64,000 nucleotides of DNA from Christiangramia oceanisediminis. GTDB lineage: Bacteria; Bacteroidota; Bacteroidia; Flavobacteriales; Flavobacteriaceae. How positions within the stretch are numbered: position 1 is the first letter of the stretch; the number at the start of each line of letters is the position of its first letter. Made by a program: the position numbers and the translations under genes. The notes under the pieces were generated by a model that was not told the origin of the DNA, made no database searches, and saw only the letters and a program-made list of their open reading frames with translations. The stretch is taken from the NCBI RefSeq assembly GCF_022570735.2, contig NZ_JANCNS010000001.1, forward strand, positions 1-64,000. Direction: 5' to 3'. Positions 25,911 through 34,752 of this stretch are shown here, one piece after another.

Positions 25911-25987
25911 TGTTTATTGACTATTGTTTATTGATCCTTGTCAATTGTCAATTCACCACTGCTTCCTGCAACTGCATACTGCTTACC
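25911..25987 (+). repeat. Degenerate heptamer block abutting the polysaccharide locus
   Basis: Eleven units: TGTTTAT, TGACTAT, TGTTTAT, TGATCCT, TGTCAAT, TGTCAAT, TCACCAC, TGCTTCC, TGCAACT, GCATACT, GCTTACC. The phase is kept throughout and the block ends five bases before the sugar transferase stop codon. Confidence 0.8.
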
Positions 25988-25992
25988 GGAGA

Positions 25993-27387
25993 TCACTGTC
26001 CTCTAAAAAAGATCACTGTACTCATGGTTTTTAGCAGAATACTGAGATCCAGGAAGATCCCGCGATGTTTGATATAATATAGATCATACTGAAGTTTCTC
26101 AAGGCTATCCTCATGACAATCCCCATAATTCGCCATCACCTGTGCCCAGCCTGTAAGTCCGGGTTTGATGATATGCCGGGTTTCGTAAAACGGAATCAGT
26201 TCAGAAAGTTCCTTTACAAAAACGGGACGTTCAGGTCTTGGGCCTATAAGGCTCATATCTCCCCGTAACACATTATAGAACTGGGGTACTTCGTCGAGTC
26301 GGGATCTTCTAAGAAACTTCCCGAATTTTGTGACCCGGTAATCATTGACCTGTGCGTATTGAGGTCCGTTAGTTTCAGCATCCTTTACCATCGTTCGTAG
26401 TTTAAGGATCTTAAAAACTTTCCCGTGTTTCCCAACCCGGTCCTGATTATAGAACAGATTTCCACGGTTACCCATAAAATTACCGAGAAGTACGAAAGGT
26501 ATCAACAAGGATCCAAGAACAATCCCTACCAGGGAAACCAGAATATCAAAGAACCGAAATACCAGCTGGTAGAACTTATTTTGATTGCTCCTGCTAAAAG
26601 GGAAATACCGGTAAAAATCTTTATCCACGTTCTGAACAGGGATCCGGCGGGTGATCTCTTCATAAACCTGGGTATAATCCTTGATAGGAAAGCCCTGTTT
26701 AAGCAAGTCGCTCAACTGGTTGTAAAGGGAAAGCATCAAGCCTTTCTGATAAGCGCTGGCCACCACGATCTCGTGAATATGGTATTTCCTGATAGCAGAC
26801 TGAAGCTCTTCAACCTCGAAATGCATCAGTTTCTCTGCCTCGAAATCGGCTCTGAACTTATGATCGGTGTTGATATAACCAACTATCACATAGTTAGGAT
26901 CGGTCTTTTGAAGCGCTTCTGCGATCAATTTTATATCAAAGGAATCTCCCACTACCACCACCCTTTTATAGAATCGAGGGGATGAAATAAGACTGATATA
27001 CAGAAACCTCCATACCAGCAAAGCGATGGTAATGGATAGCAGGAAAAACAAAATTTGCAAACGATTATTGGGCAAACTTGGGGTAAAGAAGGGAGTAAGG
27101 ATATAAAATAATACAGTTAAGCTGGAGGTAAGCAGTACGTTCTTAACCACACTATCAAAACGGTCGGCCTTTTGAAGGTCGTAGAGTTCAAACACACTGG
27201 CAAAAAGGTTCAAATAAAGGAGGAATACCAGGGTCCAGGTCCAGTAATCGGGATTGATCTTGAAATAGTCGAATTGAAACACGATGCCAACAACTGCAAG
27301 GGTGAGTAGAACCGCAAGCATATCGAAAAGCCGCAGAAGCAGTTTTCGTTCCGAGATCTCAAAGTGGATAAGGGGTTTCTCAGACAT
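25993..27387 (-). CDS. Initiating sugar-phosphate transferase (WcaJ/WbaP type)
   Basis: Transfers a sugar-1-phosphate from a nucleotide sugar to undecaprenyl phosphate, the first membrane step of glycan synthesis. 464 residues: four to five N-terminal membrane helices, a Rossmann-like CoA-binding-type domain (about 125-240), another helix (about 280), and the bacterial sugar transferase domain with KILKLRTMVKDAE, RRSRLDEVPQFYNVLRGDMSLIGPRPE and KPGLTGWAQV. Sugar specificity (glucose or galactose) cannot be told. It is the last gene of the long leftward locus, 38 bases after a GT4 gene. Confidence 0.95.
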   Translation of the reverse strand: MSEKPLIHFEISERKLLLRLFDMLAVLLTLAVVGIVFQFDYFKINPDYWTWTLVFLLYLNLFASVFELYDLQKADRFDSVVKNVLLTSSLTVLFYILTPFFTPSLPNNRLQILFFLLSITIALLVWRFLYISLISSPRFYKRVVVVGDSFDIKLIAEALQKTDPNYVIVGYINTDHKFRADFEAEKLMHFEVEELQSAIRKYHIHEIVVASAYQKGLMLSLYNQLSDLLKQGFPIKDYTQVYEEITRRIPVQNVDKDFYRYFPFSRSNQNKFYQLVFRFFDILVSLVGIVLGSLLIPFVLLGNFMGNRGNLFYNQDRVGKHGKVFKILKLRTMVKDAETNGPQYAQVNDYRVTKFGKFLRRSRLDEVPQFYNVLRGDMSLIGPRPERPVFVKELSELIPFYETRHIIKPGLTGWAQVMANYGDCHEDSLEKLQYDLYYIKHRGIFLDLSILLKTMSTVIFFRGQ

Positions 27388-27425
27388 AGCAGTCTAGATT
27401 TTCGGCAGGGCTAAAGATATAATTT

Positions 27426-28433
27426 TTAATCTAGCAATTCTAACCACAGCGCCTTAACCTGTTCCCAGTCGAAGTTTTTTACTTTCGTCCTACCGTTTTC
27501 ACTTATTCTTTCAGCCAGTCCTGGCTCGTTCAAAAGTCGGCAAATGGCAGCAGCCATTTCCTGAGCATCGCCAGGCGGAACCAGAAGTCCGTTTTCTTCA
27601 TGATCGATCAGGTAAGGTATTCCGCCTACATTGGTAGAAATAACCGGTAATCCCAATGCCATGGCTTCGATCAGGCTAACCGGGGTATTATCTATATTGG
27701 TGGTATTGATAAAAATATCACAGTCCCGGGATAAAGCAAGCCATTCTTGTTTAGATAATTTCCCGGTAAAATGAACCGGAAGTTGTTTTTGCTCAGCTAT
27801 TTTTTTCAGTTCGTTTAAACTCCCGTCCTTATCAGGCCCCACCATAATAAGTTTTACATCGGGCCTGGTCTTCCGTAATAACTCTATAGTCTCAAGAGCC
27901 AGCAATGGATTGTAAACCTGATCGAAAGCCCTTAGCCATAGAATACTCGGTCTGGACTCAGACCTTTGTTGATAGGGATATTTTTCAATTTCGATCCAGT
28001 TCGGAATGAGCTTTAAATTGCTGAAGAAAGGATTCAGTTTTTGGAGCAAAAATCCGGAAGGTGCTATATTCGCACTGGCCGATCTGAAAATTTCGATGAT
28101 CCATTCAGGGGATTTCCGGAATCGTTCATCAAGCTTTCCACCATGAAGAATGAAAATATAAGGTATCTTATTTCTTTTACATATCCATCCGCAGGCCACT
28201 GCATACCAGAAATTCATCGTACTATAGGTATCTATAAGAACTACATCCACATTCTGCCCTTTTGTAAGAACTTTAGAAAGCATATGCCCCAGTCGTGCGG
28301 GCTTATTTTTTATAGATGATATGGCCACGACACGAAATCCCAGGTCCTGCAGTTTTGGAGGCAGCGTATCTGCACTGGTAGGGGCATAACCATGTTTTTC
28401 AAGCTTATTTCCAATATAAAGGATCTTCTTCAT
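27426..28433 (-). CDS. Glycosyltransferase family 4
   Basis: GT-B glycosyltransferase, about 335 residues from the ATG whose ATGA overlaps the upstream gene's stop; I prefer this to a start six codons earlier. The C-terminal nucleotide-sugar domain shows SLIEAMALGLPVISTNVGGIP and ENGLLVPPGD, with the E(x7)E pattern. It is a clear tandem paralog of the next upstream gene (shared MKK.ILYIGN.L, VLIDTY..NF.YA, ILHGG, PVSLIEAM-type segments), so both probably use related donors or acceptors. Confidence 0.92.
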   Translation of the reverse strand: MKKILYIGNKLEKHGYAPTSADTLPPKLQDLGFRVVAISSIKNKPARLGHMLSKVLTKGQNVDVVLIDTYSTMNFWYAVACGWICKRNKIPYIFILHGGKLDERFRKSPEWIIEIFRSASANIAPSGFLLQKLNPFFSNLKLIPNWIEIEKYPYQQRSESRPSILWLRAFDQVYNPLLALETIELLRKTRPDVKLIMVGPDKDGSLNELKKIAEQKQLPVHFTGKLSKQEWLALSRDCDIFINTTNIDNTPVSLIEAMALGLPVISTNVGGIPYLIDHEENGLLVPPGDAQEMAAAICRLLNEPGLAERISENGRTKVKNFDWEQVKALWLELLD

Positions 28434-29443
28434 GAAAGCACCTTGTTCCATTGTTCTTTTACCAGGGTCCAGTCAAAGCTATCCACCTTATTCCGGGCAT
28501 TCAGACAGATCTCATGAGCTTTCTCCGGATTTTCGATCAAATCGACAATGACTTTGGCCATGGCCTGCTCATCGGCTTCGGGAACAAGGATGCCATCATG
28601 TTCATTTTCGATGAGATCGGGCATCCCACCCACATCGGTGCTCACCGTGGCCAGCCCGAGACTCATCGCCTCGATCACACTGATCGGTGTGTTATCTATG
28701 GAGGTGGTATTGATAAAGAAATCATAATTATTGGCAAGGCGTGACCAATGTTTCTTTTTCAGTTTCCCGGTAAATCGAACGTCAAGATCAAATTTTTTCG
28801 CAATGCTTTTACAACTATTCATGCTACCATCCTTTTCGGGACCTACCATACAAAGGCTGGCCTGAGGATATTTTGCTTTCAGGATCTGCAGAACCTGGAT
28901 CGCCATCATTGGGTTATATCGTTTCTGAAACCTCCTTACCCAAAGCAGTTTGGGTCGAAACTCCTGTCTTTCCTTAAACGGATAATTGACGGTATTAATC
29001 GAATTGGGGATGATCTTTGTATTCTTAAAGCCATAAGTCTGGAAACTGTCATACAGGAACCTGGAAGGTGCGATATTAACTTTTGAATTGGCGAAAAGGG
29101 AAGTACTTAGCTTTTTGGATCCTTCCAGCCTTTCCGGAAGATTCCCCCCATGAAGAATGGGGATATATTCCATTTTTAAAGCCTGGCAGGCTTTCCCAAC
29201 CAGGTAGGCATAGTAGAAGTTGGTCGCCCCATAAGTATCGATCAGAACGATATCGGTAGTTTCCTTATACCGAAGGATCATCCCGATCATCTCAGCCAGC
29301 CGGAGCGCTTTGTTGCTTTTGGTGGAAGCAGTTTTTACCTCGTAACCCTCCTTCCTTAACGCCTTACTGAAAAAGGAAATATAGGTCGCGGTAAAGCTAT
29401 TAACCCGCAAGTCGTTTCCTATGTACAGTATTCTTTTTTTCAT
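28430..29443 (-). CDS. Glycosyltransferase family 4
   Basis: 337 residues, GT-B fold. N-terminal MKKRILYIGNDL, middle VLIDTYGATNFYYAY and IPILHGGNLPERL, C-terminal ISVIEAMSLGLATVSTDVGG. Tandem paralog of the downstream gene, with which it overlaps by four bases. Its start lies 44 bases inside the end of the O-antigen ligase-like gene, an unusually long overlap in this locus but one in which both reading frames stay conserved-looking. Confidence 0.92.
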   Translation of the reverse strand: MKKRILYIGNDLRVNSFTATYISFFSKALRKEGYEVKTASTKSNKALRLAEMIGMILRYKETTDIVLIDTYGATNFYYAYLVGKACQALKMEYIPILHGGNLPERLEGSKKLSTSLFANSKVNIAPSRFLYDSFQTYGFKNTKIIPNSINTVNYPFKERQEFRPKLLWVRRFQKRYNPMMAIQVLQILKAKYPQASLCMVGPEKDGSMNSCKSIAKKFDLDVRFTGKLKKKHWSRLANNYDFFINTTSIDNTPISVIEAMSLGLATVSTDVGGMPDLIENEHDGILVPEADEQAMAKVIVDLIENPEKAHEICLNARNKVDSFDWTLVKEQWNKVLS

Positions 29444-30764
29444 CTACGATATATAAAAGCGCCAGTCCATATACAAAGGCCGGAAGCGCGATGCGCATTG
29501 CGGAGTGGTTAATGGTCATAAACCAGAAGGCTACAAAGGCCAGGAAATAAAAATTATTTTGAAATTTAAACCAGAAAACCAATGGAACAAAGATAAGAAT
29601 ACATAGAGCAACTATTCCCAGAAACCCATGTTCTGATAATAAACGACTTATTTCATTGTGGGTATTGATCTCAATTCCTAAATTTTCTTCTCTATATTCC
29701 CTACCTTTTCCTACTCCAATACCTATAACAGGATTTCTATAAAAGGCTGTTAATTCGGTTTCGATCAATTCCACACGTCCAGTAGTAATATCTTCTTTAA
29801 GCTGACCCGCCGCATTCCGGTTGGTATATCTATTACCGATTAAACCTCCCGTTTCGAGGGAACTAAAAAACCAAACTAATGCAAAAATGCTTACCATTCC
29901 GATTATACGAAAGTTTGTTCCTTCGATCCTTTTTGCATCCTGTTTGTAATAAAAAAATATTAGAAAAGAAATGATACATATGATAGCCGTCAAAACACCT
30001 CCTCTTGAAAAAGTGATTACGGCCCGGTAACCCATTAACATTAATAAACCAATATCAATCATATTAACCTTCTGATTTCTAATGGTGAATAATCTTGTAC
30101 AAATAAGAAAGCAGCCTAAACCGAATACTGTTGAAATCTGGTTTGGTCCAAAACCTCCGGTAGCCGCATAATTCCCGGATAGACTAATACGCACCTCATC
30201 CATACTTGGGGTATAAAAATAGAGGTACACCATCTGGGCTACAATTGGCATAAGCAGCATAAGTAAAACCCTTTGAAAATCTTCCTTTTTGATCTTTTTA
30301 TAATAACAGTAAAGAGCTGAAACTCCTAAACACACAGGCCCTGTAATATTAAAGGCGATCAGTTTCCTGAATTCCGCATCGTAACTAATAGTATAAGACG
30401 CCACCACCACACCGGGGAAAAGAATCAAAAGATAAAGCCAGTAAGGAGTTGTTTTTGAACTGGCTCCTTTAAAAAACATACCTATTAACAGGTACACTAT
30501 AACCGCATATTTGCCAGTTTCATAAAAGAAAAGGGCCCCAGTTTGTCGAAAGAAAACTTCACCACCAGCGATATAAGCAGCTGCCATCAAGGCTTCATTC
30601 CCCTTATTTTTTCTATCAATTATAACAAATAAAAAGGCAGCCATAATACCTAGCAGGATAAGTTTTGAAAAACCGGGAAACAAATAGATTGCAAAACCAA
30701 AACCAAAATGTAATAGCAGCATTTTGATATAGAATTGATTATTTATCCTTTCGGCAGTTATCAT
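29400..30764 (-). CDS. O-antigen ligase/polymerase-like membrane protein
   Basis: 454 residues, about ten to twelve membrane segments with one larger outside loop (about 310-380) containing GIGVGKGREYREENLGIEINTHNEISRLLSEHG, the layout of the Wzy/WaaL (O-antigen ligase) family, and a preceding FSRGG motif. It could polymerise repeat units or ligate the finished glycan to lipid A core. With an ABC exporter in the same locus and no Wzx flippase visible, a ligase role is somewhat more likely; that is inference. Overlaps neighbours on both sides. Confidence 0.85.
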   Translation of the reverse strand: MITAERINNQFYIKMLLLHFGFGFAIYLFPGFSKLILLGIMAAFLFVIIDRKNKGNEALMAAAYIAGGEVFFRQTGALFFYETGKYAVIVYLLIGMFFKGASSKTTPYWLYLLILFPGVVVASYTISYDAEFRKLIAFNITGPVCLGVSALYCYYKKIKKEDFQRVLLMLLMPIVAQMVYLYFYTPSMDEVRISLSGNYAATGGFGPNQISTVFGLGCFLICTRLFTIRNQKVNMIDIGLLMLMGYRAVITFSRGGVLTAIICIISFLIFFYYKQDAKRIEGTNFRIIGMVSIFALVWFFSSLETGGLIGNRYTNRNAAGQLKEDITTGRVELIETELTAFYRNPVIGIGVGKGREYREENLGIEINTHNEISRLLSEHGFLGIVALCILIFVPLVFWFKFQNNFYFLAFVAFWFMTINHSAMRIALPAFVYGLALLYIVDEKKNTVHRKRLAG

Positions 30765-31813
30765 AGGCTTCGAATAAAGTCCAGGTATGAGGTAAAAATA
30801 GCCTTTTGTGAGTATTCTGAATATATTTTATCCTGAAATCCAGAAGCATTTTTCTGCCTTAAATTATAATCATTGGCCATTAATTGTATTGAACTTGCAA
30901 GGGCTACTGGATTTGCAGGCTCTACTAATTCCCCATGACTACCCAAAACCTCCGGAATCTCTCCTACGGCTGTACTAACCACTGCCAATCCTGATGCTCC
31001 ATATTCCAGTATTGCAAGAGGTAATCCTTCCGATCTTGAAGAAAGAATTCCTATATGCATTCGCTCCAGAACTTTCCGCGGCTCTTTCATTGCCCCGTGA
31101 AATTCTATATAATCTCTTTTCTCGATTTCCTTCTCAATACGTCTTGAGTATTCCGAGGAAAAGGTTTTGCCAATTAGGTGAAGTCGAAAACTCAATTTTC
31201 CCAAAAGCCTGTCGCAGGCATCCAATAAGGTGTCATGATCTTTTTGCTCCCTCAGATTCGCCAGGCATACCAGTTGAATTTCTGTTTTAGAAAATTCCGC
31301 GAGAATTTGTGATTTAATTCCTAGATCAATAAAATTTTTCAGCTTAACGATATTAGAACATTGCAACTCCTTTTTAGCCCAGTCTTTTAGATGCCTGTTC
31401 ACACAAATGATCCCATCAAAACTTTGAGAAAAGAAACGAAGCAGGTTTTTATCCCTCTGGTCTAAAAATTCACTATTACCATAGTGATCATGCCAGACCA
31501 GTTTGAAATCCATTCCCAGTCTTTTTAACAATGCGGGAAAAAACCAGGAGGTACCGTGAGCCTGTACAACTTCAATATTATGGGTAGAAATAAATTTCCT
31601 TAATCGCAGAAGAGCTAGGATATCCAGTGTATGTTTTTTATTTATAAAATGATATTCCACGTCTTTAGATAACAATTCCCTGAAAATGCCTTTCTGGCGA
31701 GTGCTAATTAAATAGGAAGTTATCCTCTCTGATGCTAACATATTAGCATAATTCACCGCTAAACGTTCTGCTCCTCCTGGATGTAAAGTGTCTATCAGTT
31801 GAAGAATTTTCAT
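30761..31813 (-). CDS. Glycosyltransferase family 4
   Basis: 350 residues, GT-B. N-terminal LIDTLHPGGAERLAVNYANML is the classical GPGGAE-type start of retaining GT4 enzymes, and the C-terminal RSEGLPLAILEYGASGLAVVSTAVGEIPEVL gives the E(x7)E donor site. Four-base overlaps (ATGA) with both neighbours indicate tight translational coupling. Confidence 0.93.
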   Translation of the reverse strand: MKILQLIDTLHPGGAERLAVNYANMLASERITSYLISTRQKGIFRELLSKDVEYHFINKKHTLDILALLRLRKFISTHNIEVVQAHGTSWFFPALLKRLGMDFKLVWHDHYGNSEFLDQRDKNLLRFFSQSFDGIICVNRHLKDWAKKELQCSNIVKLKNFIDLGIKSQILAEFSKTEIQLVCLANLREQKDHDTLLDACDRLLGKLSFRLHLIGKTFSSEYSRRIEKEIEKRDYIEFHGAMKEPRKVLERMHIGILSSRSEGLPLAILEYGASGLAVVSTAVGEIPEVLGSHGELVEPANPVALASSIQLMANDYNLRQKNASGFQDKIYSEYSQKAIFTSYLDFIRSL

Positions 31814-32925
31814 AAGAATTTCCTGATTGATTCATGAAACTTCTCCAATGTATAGTTACGAGCCCATTCGGTTGATTTTTCAGACATTTTTTTCAATTTT
31901 TCGGGGTCGCTTAAAAATACCTCAATTTTCGAAGTCGCATCATTAACCTCAGGATCTATCAAAATTCCACGTTTTCCATATCCAAGCATCCAGGGCACAC
32001 AGGATACCGGGGTTGCAATAGGAATACAGCCAAAAAACATACCCTCTGCCAGGGCTTTTGGCCAGCCTTCACTTTTAGATGGGAGGATAACGAAATGAGA
32101 GTCCTGAAGTTCTTTTTTTATCGTTTCCACATCTTTTACTCCCCTTAAATGAACAACATCCTGAAGAGCTTTAGATCGAATATATTCTTCCAGAGCACTT
32201 TCCAGGGGGCCGTTGCCAAATATATCCAGGGAGACCTGATGACCTCTGGACCTCATCTGCTCAATGATCTTAATAGCCAGGTTTGGTCTCTTTCCATTTA
32301 CAAGGCTTCCGAGGAAGCTGAACCTAAAATCTCCCTGAAAGCTTTTGGAAAACTCGATTTTATCAGACTCACTGAAGCTGGCCGTATAAAAAGGTATTAG
32401 GTTCTTACGATCTTTCATATCCTCCCATTCTCCGTAAATTAAGACTTTTGCATTCTTTGTAAGAAAACGATTCCTTAATATCCATTTCTGAAATCTGTAT
32501 GACATGGGCTGTTCACTTCTAGGGTCCCAGTTTCCGGCATACTTAACCGTTTTTTTCTTCCCGGGAAAGAATATCTGTATTATACATGCCAGCAAACCGA
32601 TATTTCCGGGACACCGAATATGAATATGCTGGGTTCCAATCATTTCGATAAAAATCATCGGAATAATAAAAATAACACGGAATATACTTTTGATACTTTC
32701 GGGAATATTTTTGAAATACAGTTGAGGAATAGCGATCAGTTTAGCATGCTGGTGATCATAGGCATATTCATTAGGCGCAACACCCCCCTTTAGCCTGGGA
32801 GCCACTATTCTAATTTCATCAAAACTGGAGGTCCATAAATTTATTTCCCGAACATAAGGACCATATGAATAAATTTTATCTTCGAATTCCTTATGTGGAG
32901 CATGACTAAAGATTGTGAACCTCAT
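31810..32925 (-). CDS. Glycosyltransferase family 4
   Basis: 371 residues. The C-terminal half carries FLGSLVNGKRPNLAI and LPSKSEGWPKALAEGMFFGCIPIATPVSCVPWML, typical of GT4 donor-binding domains. The N-terminal domain begins MRFTIFSHAPHKEFEDKIYSYGPYVREINLW and is divergent. Donor and acceptor unknown. Separated by 7 bases from the upstream methyltransferase gene. Confidence 0.9.
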   Translation of the reverse strand: MRFTIFSHAPHKEFEDKIYSYGPYVREINLWTSSFDEIRIVAPRLKGGVAPNEYAYDHQHAKLIAIPQLYFKNIPESIKSIFRVIFIIPMIFIEMIGTQHIHIRCPGNIGLLACIIQIFFPGKKKTVKYAGNWDPRSEQPMSYRFQKWILRNRFLTKNAKVLIYGEWEDMKDRKNLIPFYTASFSESDKIEFSKSFQGDFRFSFLGSLVNGKRPNLAIKIIEQMRSRGHQVSLDIFGNGPLESALEEYIRSKALQDVVHLRGVKDVETIKKELQDSHFVILPSKSEGWPKALAEGMFFGCIPIATPVSCVPWMLGYGKRGILIDPEVNDATSKIEVFLSDPEKLKKMSEKSTEWARNYTLEKFHESIRKFL

Positions 32926-32932
32926 TAATAGT

Positions 32933-33748
32933 CTAGGATTTATTTTGCATCAGCATCGTTAAGTGCATGCTTCTGAATACTCTTTTATCAGATTTCTGGG
33001 AAATGTCCCAGTCTTCATTATGCCATTTTTTTCCAATAGCGACCTTTTTAGCCTCATTGATTGGCATTAAGTTCAAAAGAAAACTCCATTTTGCCTTACC
33101 GAAAATTGATCTCCTATCCAAAACTTTAAACTCAGAATGATATTTTAAAATCACTTTCTTGGTAAAAGGCCACTCCCAGTCCTTATCGCTTTGAAAAGGA
33201 CGGTACAGGGTCCTTACTATTTTTAATGGTAAACTGGTTTGAATAGGATCATAGCTAATCACCACACCATCTGTAGTCAGTTTGTTTTTTAATTTCTGAA
33301 TTAATTCATCGGTATCCTTAAAATGGTGCAGTACGCCATAAGCATAAATAACATCAAATTCCCTTTCTTTGAAACTATCAGATAAAAAATCAATTGCTAT
33401 CGCATCTGCACCAGGAAATTTATTTATTCGCTTTTTTAGTGAATTAATTGCAGGTTCACTCAGGTCAATCCCTATATATTCTCTGGAATTTTCTGCTAGA
33501 TAGTATGAAAGGGAATTACCTGCATAACAACCCAGATCAAGTACCTTTTTATCATTTAGGTCTCCAAGCCATTTTTTATGGAGTTCATAAACTTGAGCTT
33601 CTGCTCCTATTTTTTTTCGCAAATCTCTAAATAGTGAATTCCTAATGCCATACCAGATTTTAGTAGCACGGTTCTTCTGAAAATTCTTATAGAATTCTGC
33701 CTGCCTTTCATTCACCGTTTTGTTCTGAGCCTTTGGTTTCACTTTCAA
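32933..33748 (-). CDS. Class I SAM-dependent methyltransferase
   Basis: 271 residues. SAM-binding motif I KVLDLGCYAGNSLSYYLAE (about 70-88), acidic GIDLSEPAI and motif IV IYAYGVLHHFKDTDEL. It probably O- or N-methylates a sugar of the glycan, inferred only from context. It overlaps the upstream GT2 gene by four bases. Confidence 0.9.
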   Translation of the reverse strand: MKVKPKAQNKTVNERQAEFYKNFQKNRATKIWYGIRNSLFRDLRKKIGAEAQVYELHKKWLGDLNDKKVLDLGCYAGNSLSYYLAENSREYIGIDLSEPAINSLKKRINKFPGADAIAIDFLSDSFKEREFDVIYAYGVLHHFKDTDELIQKLKNKLTTDGVVISYDPIQTSLPLKIVRTLYRPFQSDKDWEWPFTKKVILKYHSEFKVLDRRSIFGKAKWSFLLNLMPINEAKKVAIGKKWHNEDWDISQKSDKRVFRSMHLTMLMQNKS

Positions 33749-34752
33749 ACCTTGGATTTTCTGGTGGCCAGGTAAAAATATTCAGAAATCCTTCCTTTCA
33801 CTTCTAACCAGGCCCCGGATTCGTGGTCTAAAATAGCATTTTTTATACGGATACCTATCAGAAGAAAGTTTATAAGATTCCATTTTAGGATAGCCTTCAA
33901 TCCTGTTTTAGGATATTTCACTTTCCAGACATAATATCCATTTCGAATCATCATTCTCCCGTATTTAAAATAATCTGGCCTGCCTGAAGCATCATGAAAA
34001 TGCTGAACCTGGGCGGCAGTATTTACGTACAATTGACCGATCCTGGAAGCTCTCAGACAAAAATCCATATCTTCATATAAGCTATAGCCTTCAAAATACG
34101 TAGAGAATTTTATTTTTTCAAAAAGTTCCTTTTTATAAGAAGAAACCCCTCCCATAAAGAATTCTGCTTTATAGCTTTTACCCGATGGAGGCAGGAAACT
34201 GATTGCCAATCCGTGTGAGAATTCGGGCATATAGCCCGGTGGCCTGTTAGACAATAAACCTAAACGCTTTCTTAGATTATTTCGCTGTCCAAGTTTACGC
34301 GTATACCCATCTATAACAAAATCATCAGCTTTCGGAATATAATCCTCTCCAATCTTCTTCCATTCTGTTTCATCTTTGATCCATCCTCCCACAGCAATCG
34401 CATCCGGCTTTTCAGTGTAAGTCTTTATTAGCTCTCTGAAATAATCTTTTTCGAGTACGATATCATCGTCAAGGAAACAAATTATATCTACATTTCCACT
34501 TTTTGTTATTCCGAAATTTCGTTGTCTTGTTAGCCCCCTATCTTTATCCTCAACCTGGAAATACTGTAGATTAGAAAATTTCATGTTTTCCAGCATTTCT
34601 TTGGTGTCCGATCCATTAGAACCATCTACAATAATTATCTCATTTGGAGAAAGGCTCTGTTGTTCAACCGACCTTAGCAATCTTTCAAGCGAATCAGACC
34701 GTTCATAAGTACATACGATCAAACTAAATGTATGCAGATTTCCGCTTCTCAT
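33745..34752 (-). CDS. Glycosyltransferase family 2
   Basis: 335 residues, inverting GT-A enzyme. SLIVCTYERSDSLERLLRSVEQQSLSPNEIIIVDGSNG at the N-terminus, metal-binding CFLDDDIVLEKDYF, and EDMDFCLRASRIG further on. The last about 60 residues are basic and may associate with the membrane surface. Four-base overlap with the next upstream GT2 gene. Confidence 0.93.
   Translation of the reverse strand: MRSGNLHTFSLIVCTYERSDSLERLLRSVEQQSLSPNEIIIVDGSNGSDTKEMLENMKFSNLQYFQVEDKDRGLTRQRNFGITKSGNVDIICFLDDDIVLEKDYFRELIKTYTEKPDAIAVGGWIKDETEWKKIGEDYIPKADDFVIDGYTRKLGQRNNLRKRLGLLSNRPPGYMPEFSHGLAISFLPPSGKSYKAEFFMGGVSSYKKELFEKIKFSTYFEGYSLYEDMDFCLRASRIGQLYVNTAAQVQHFHDASGRPDYFKYGRMMIRNGYYVWKVKYPKTGLKAILKWNLINFLLIGIRIKNAILDHESGAWLEVKGRISEYFYLATRKSKV

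Larger units (their letters stand above)
24999..25992. other. Repeat-rich island right of lnt
   Basis: 994 bases without a credible gene. It holds a short TGTCTGT array (25021-25054), the right copy of the lnt-flanking block (25055-25153), heptamer blocks at 25148-25196, 25212-25239, 25654-25695 and 25911-25987, palindromic elements at 25247-25332 and 25811-25893, a CATCCTTCGACTGCGCTCAG palindrome near 25783, and the second structured repeat (25396-25576). A 78-residue frame at 25603-25839 runs through these repeats and was rejected. Confidence 0.8.

Noticed and set aside
26425-26985. 186-residue frame opposite the sugar transferase gene
   Set aside because: Antisense shadow; no independent signals.
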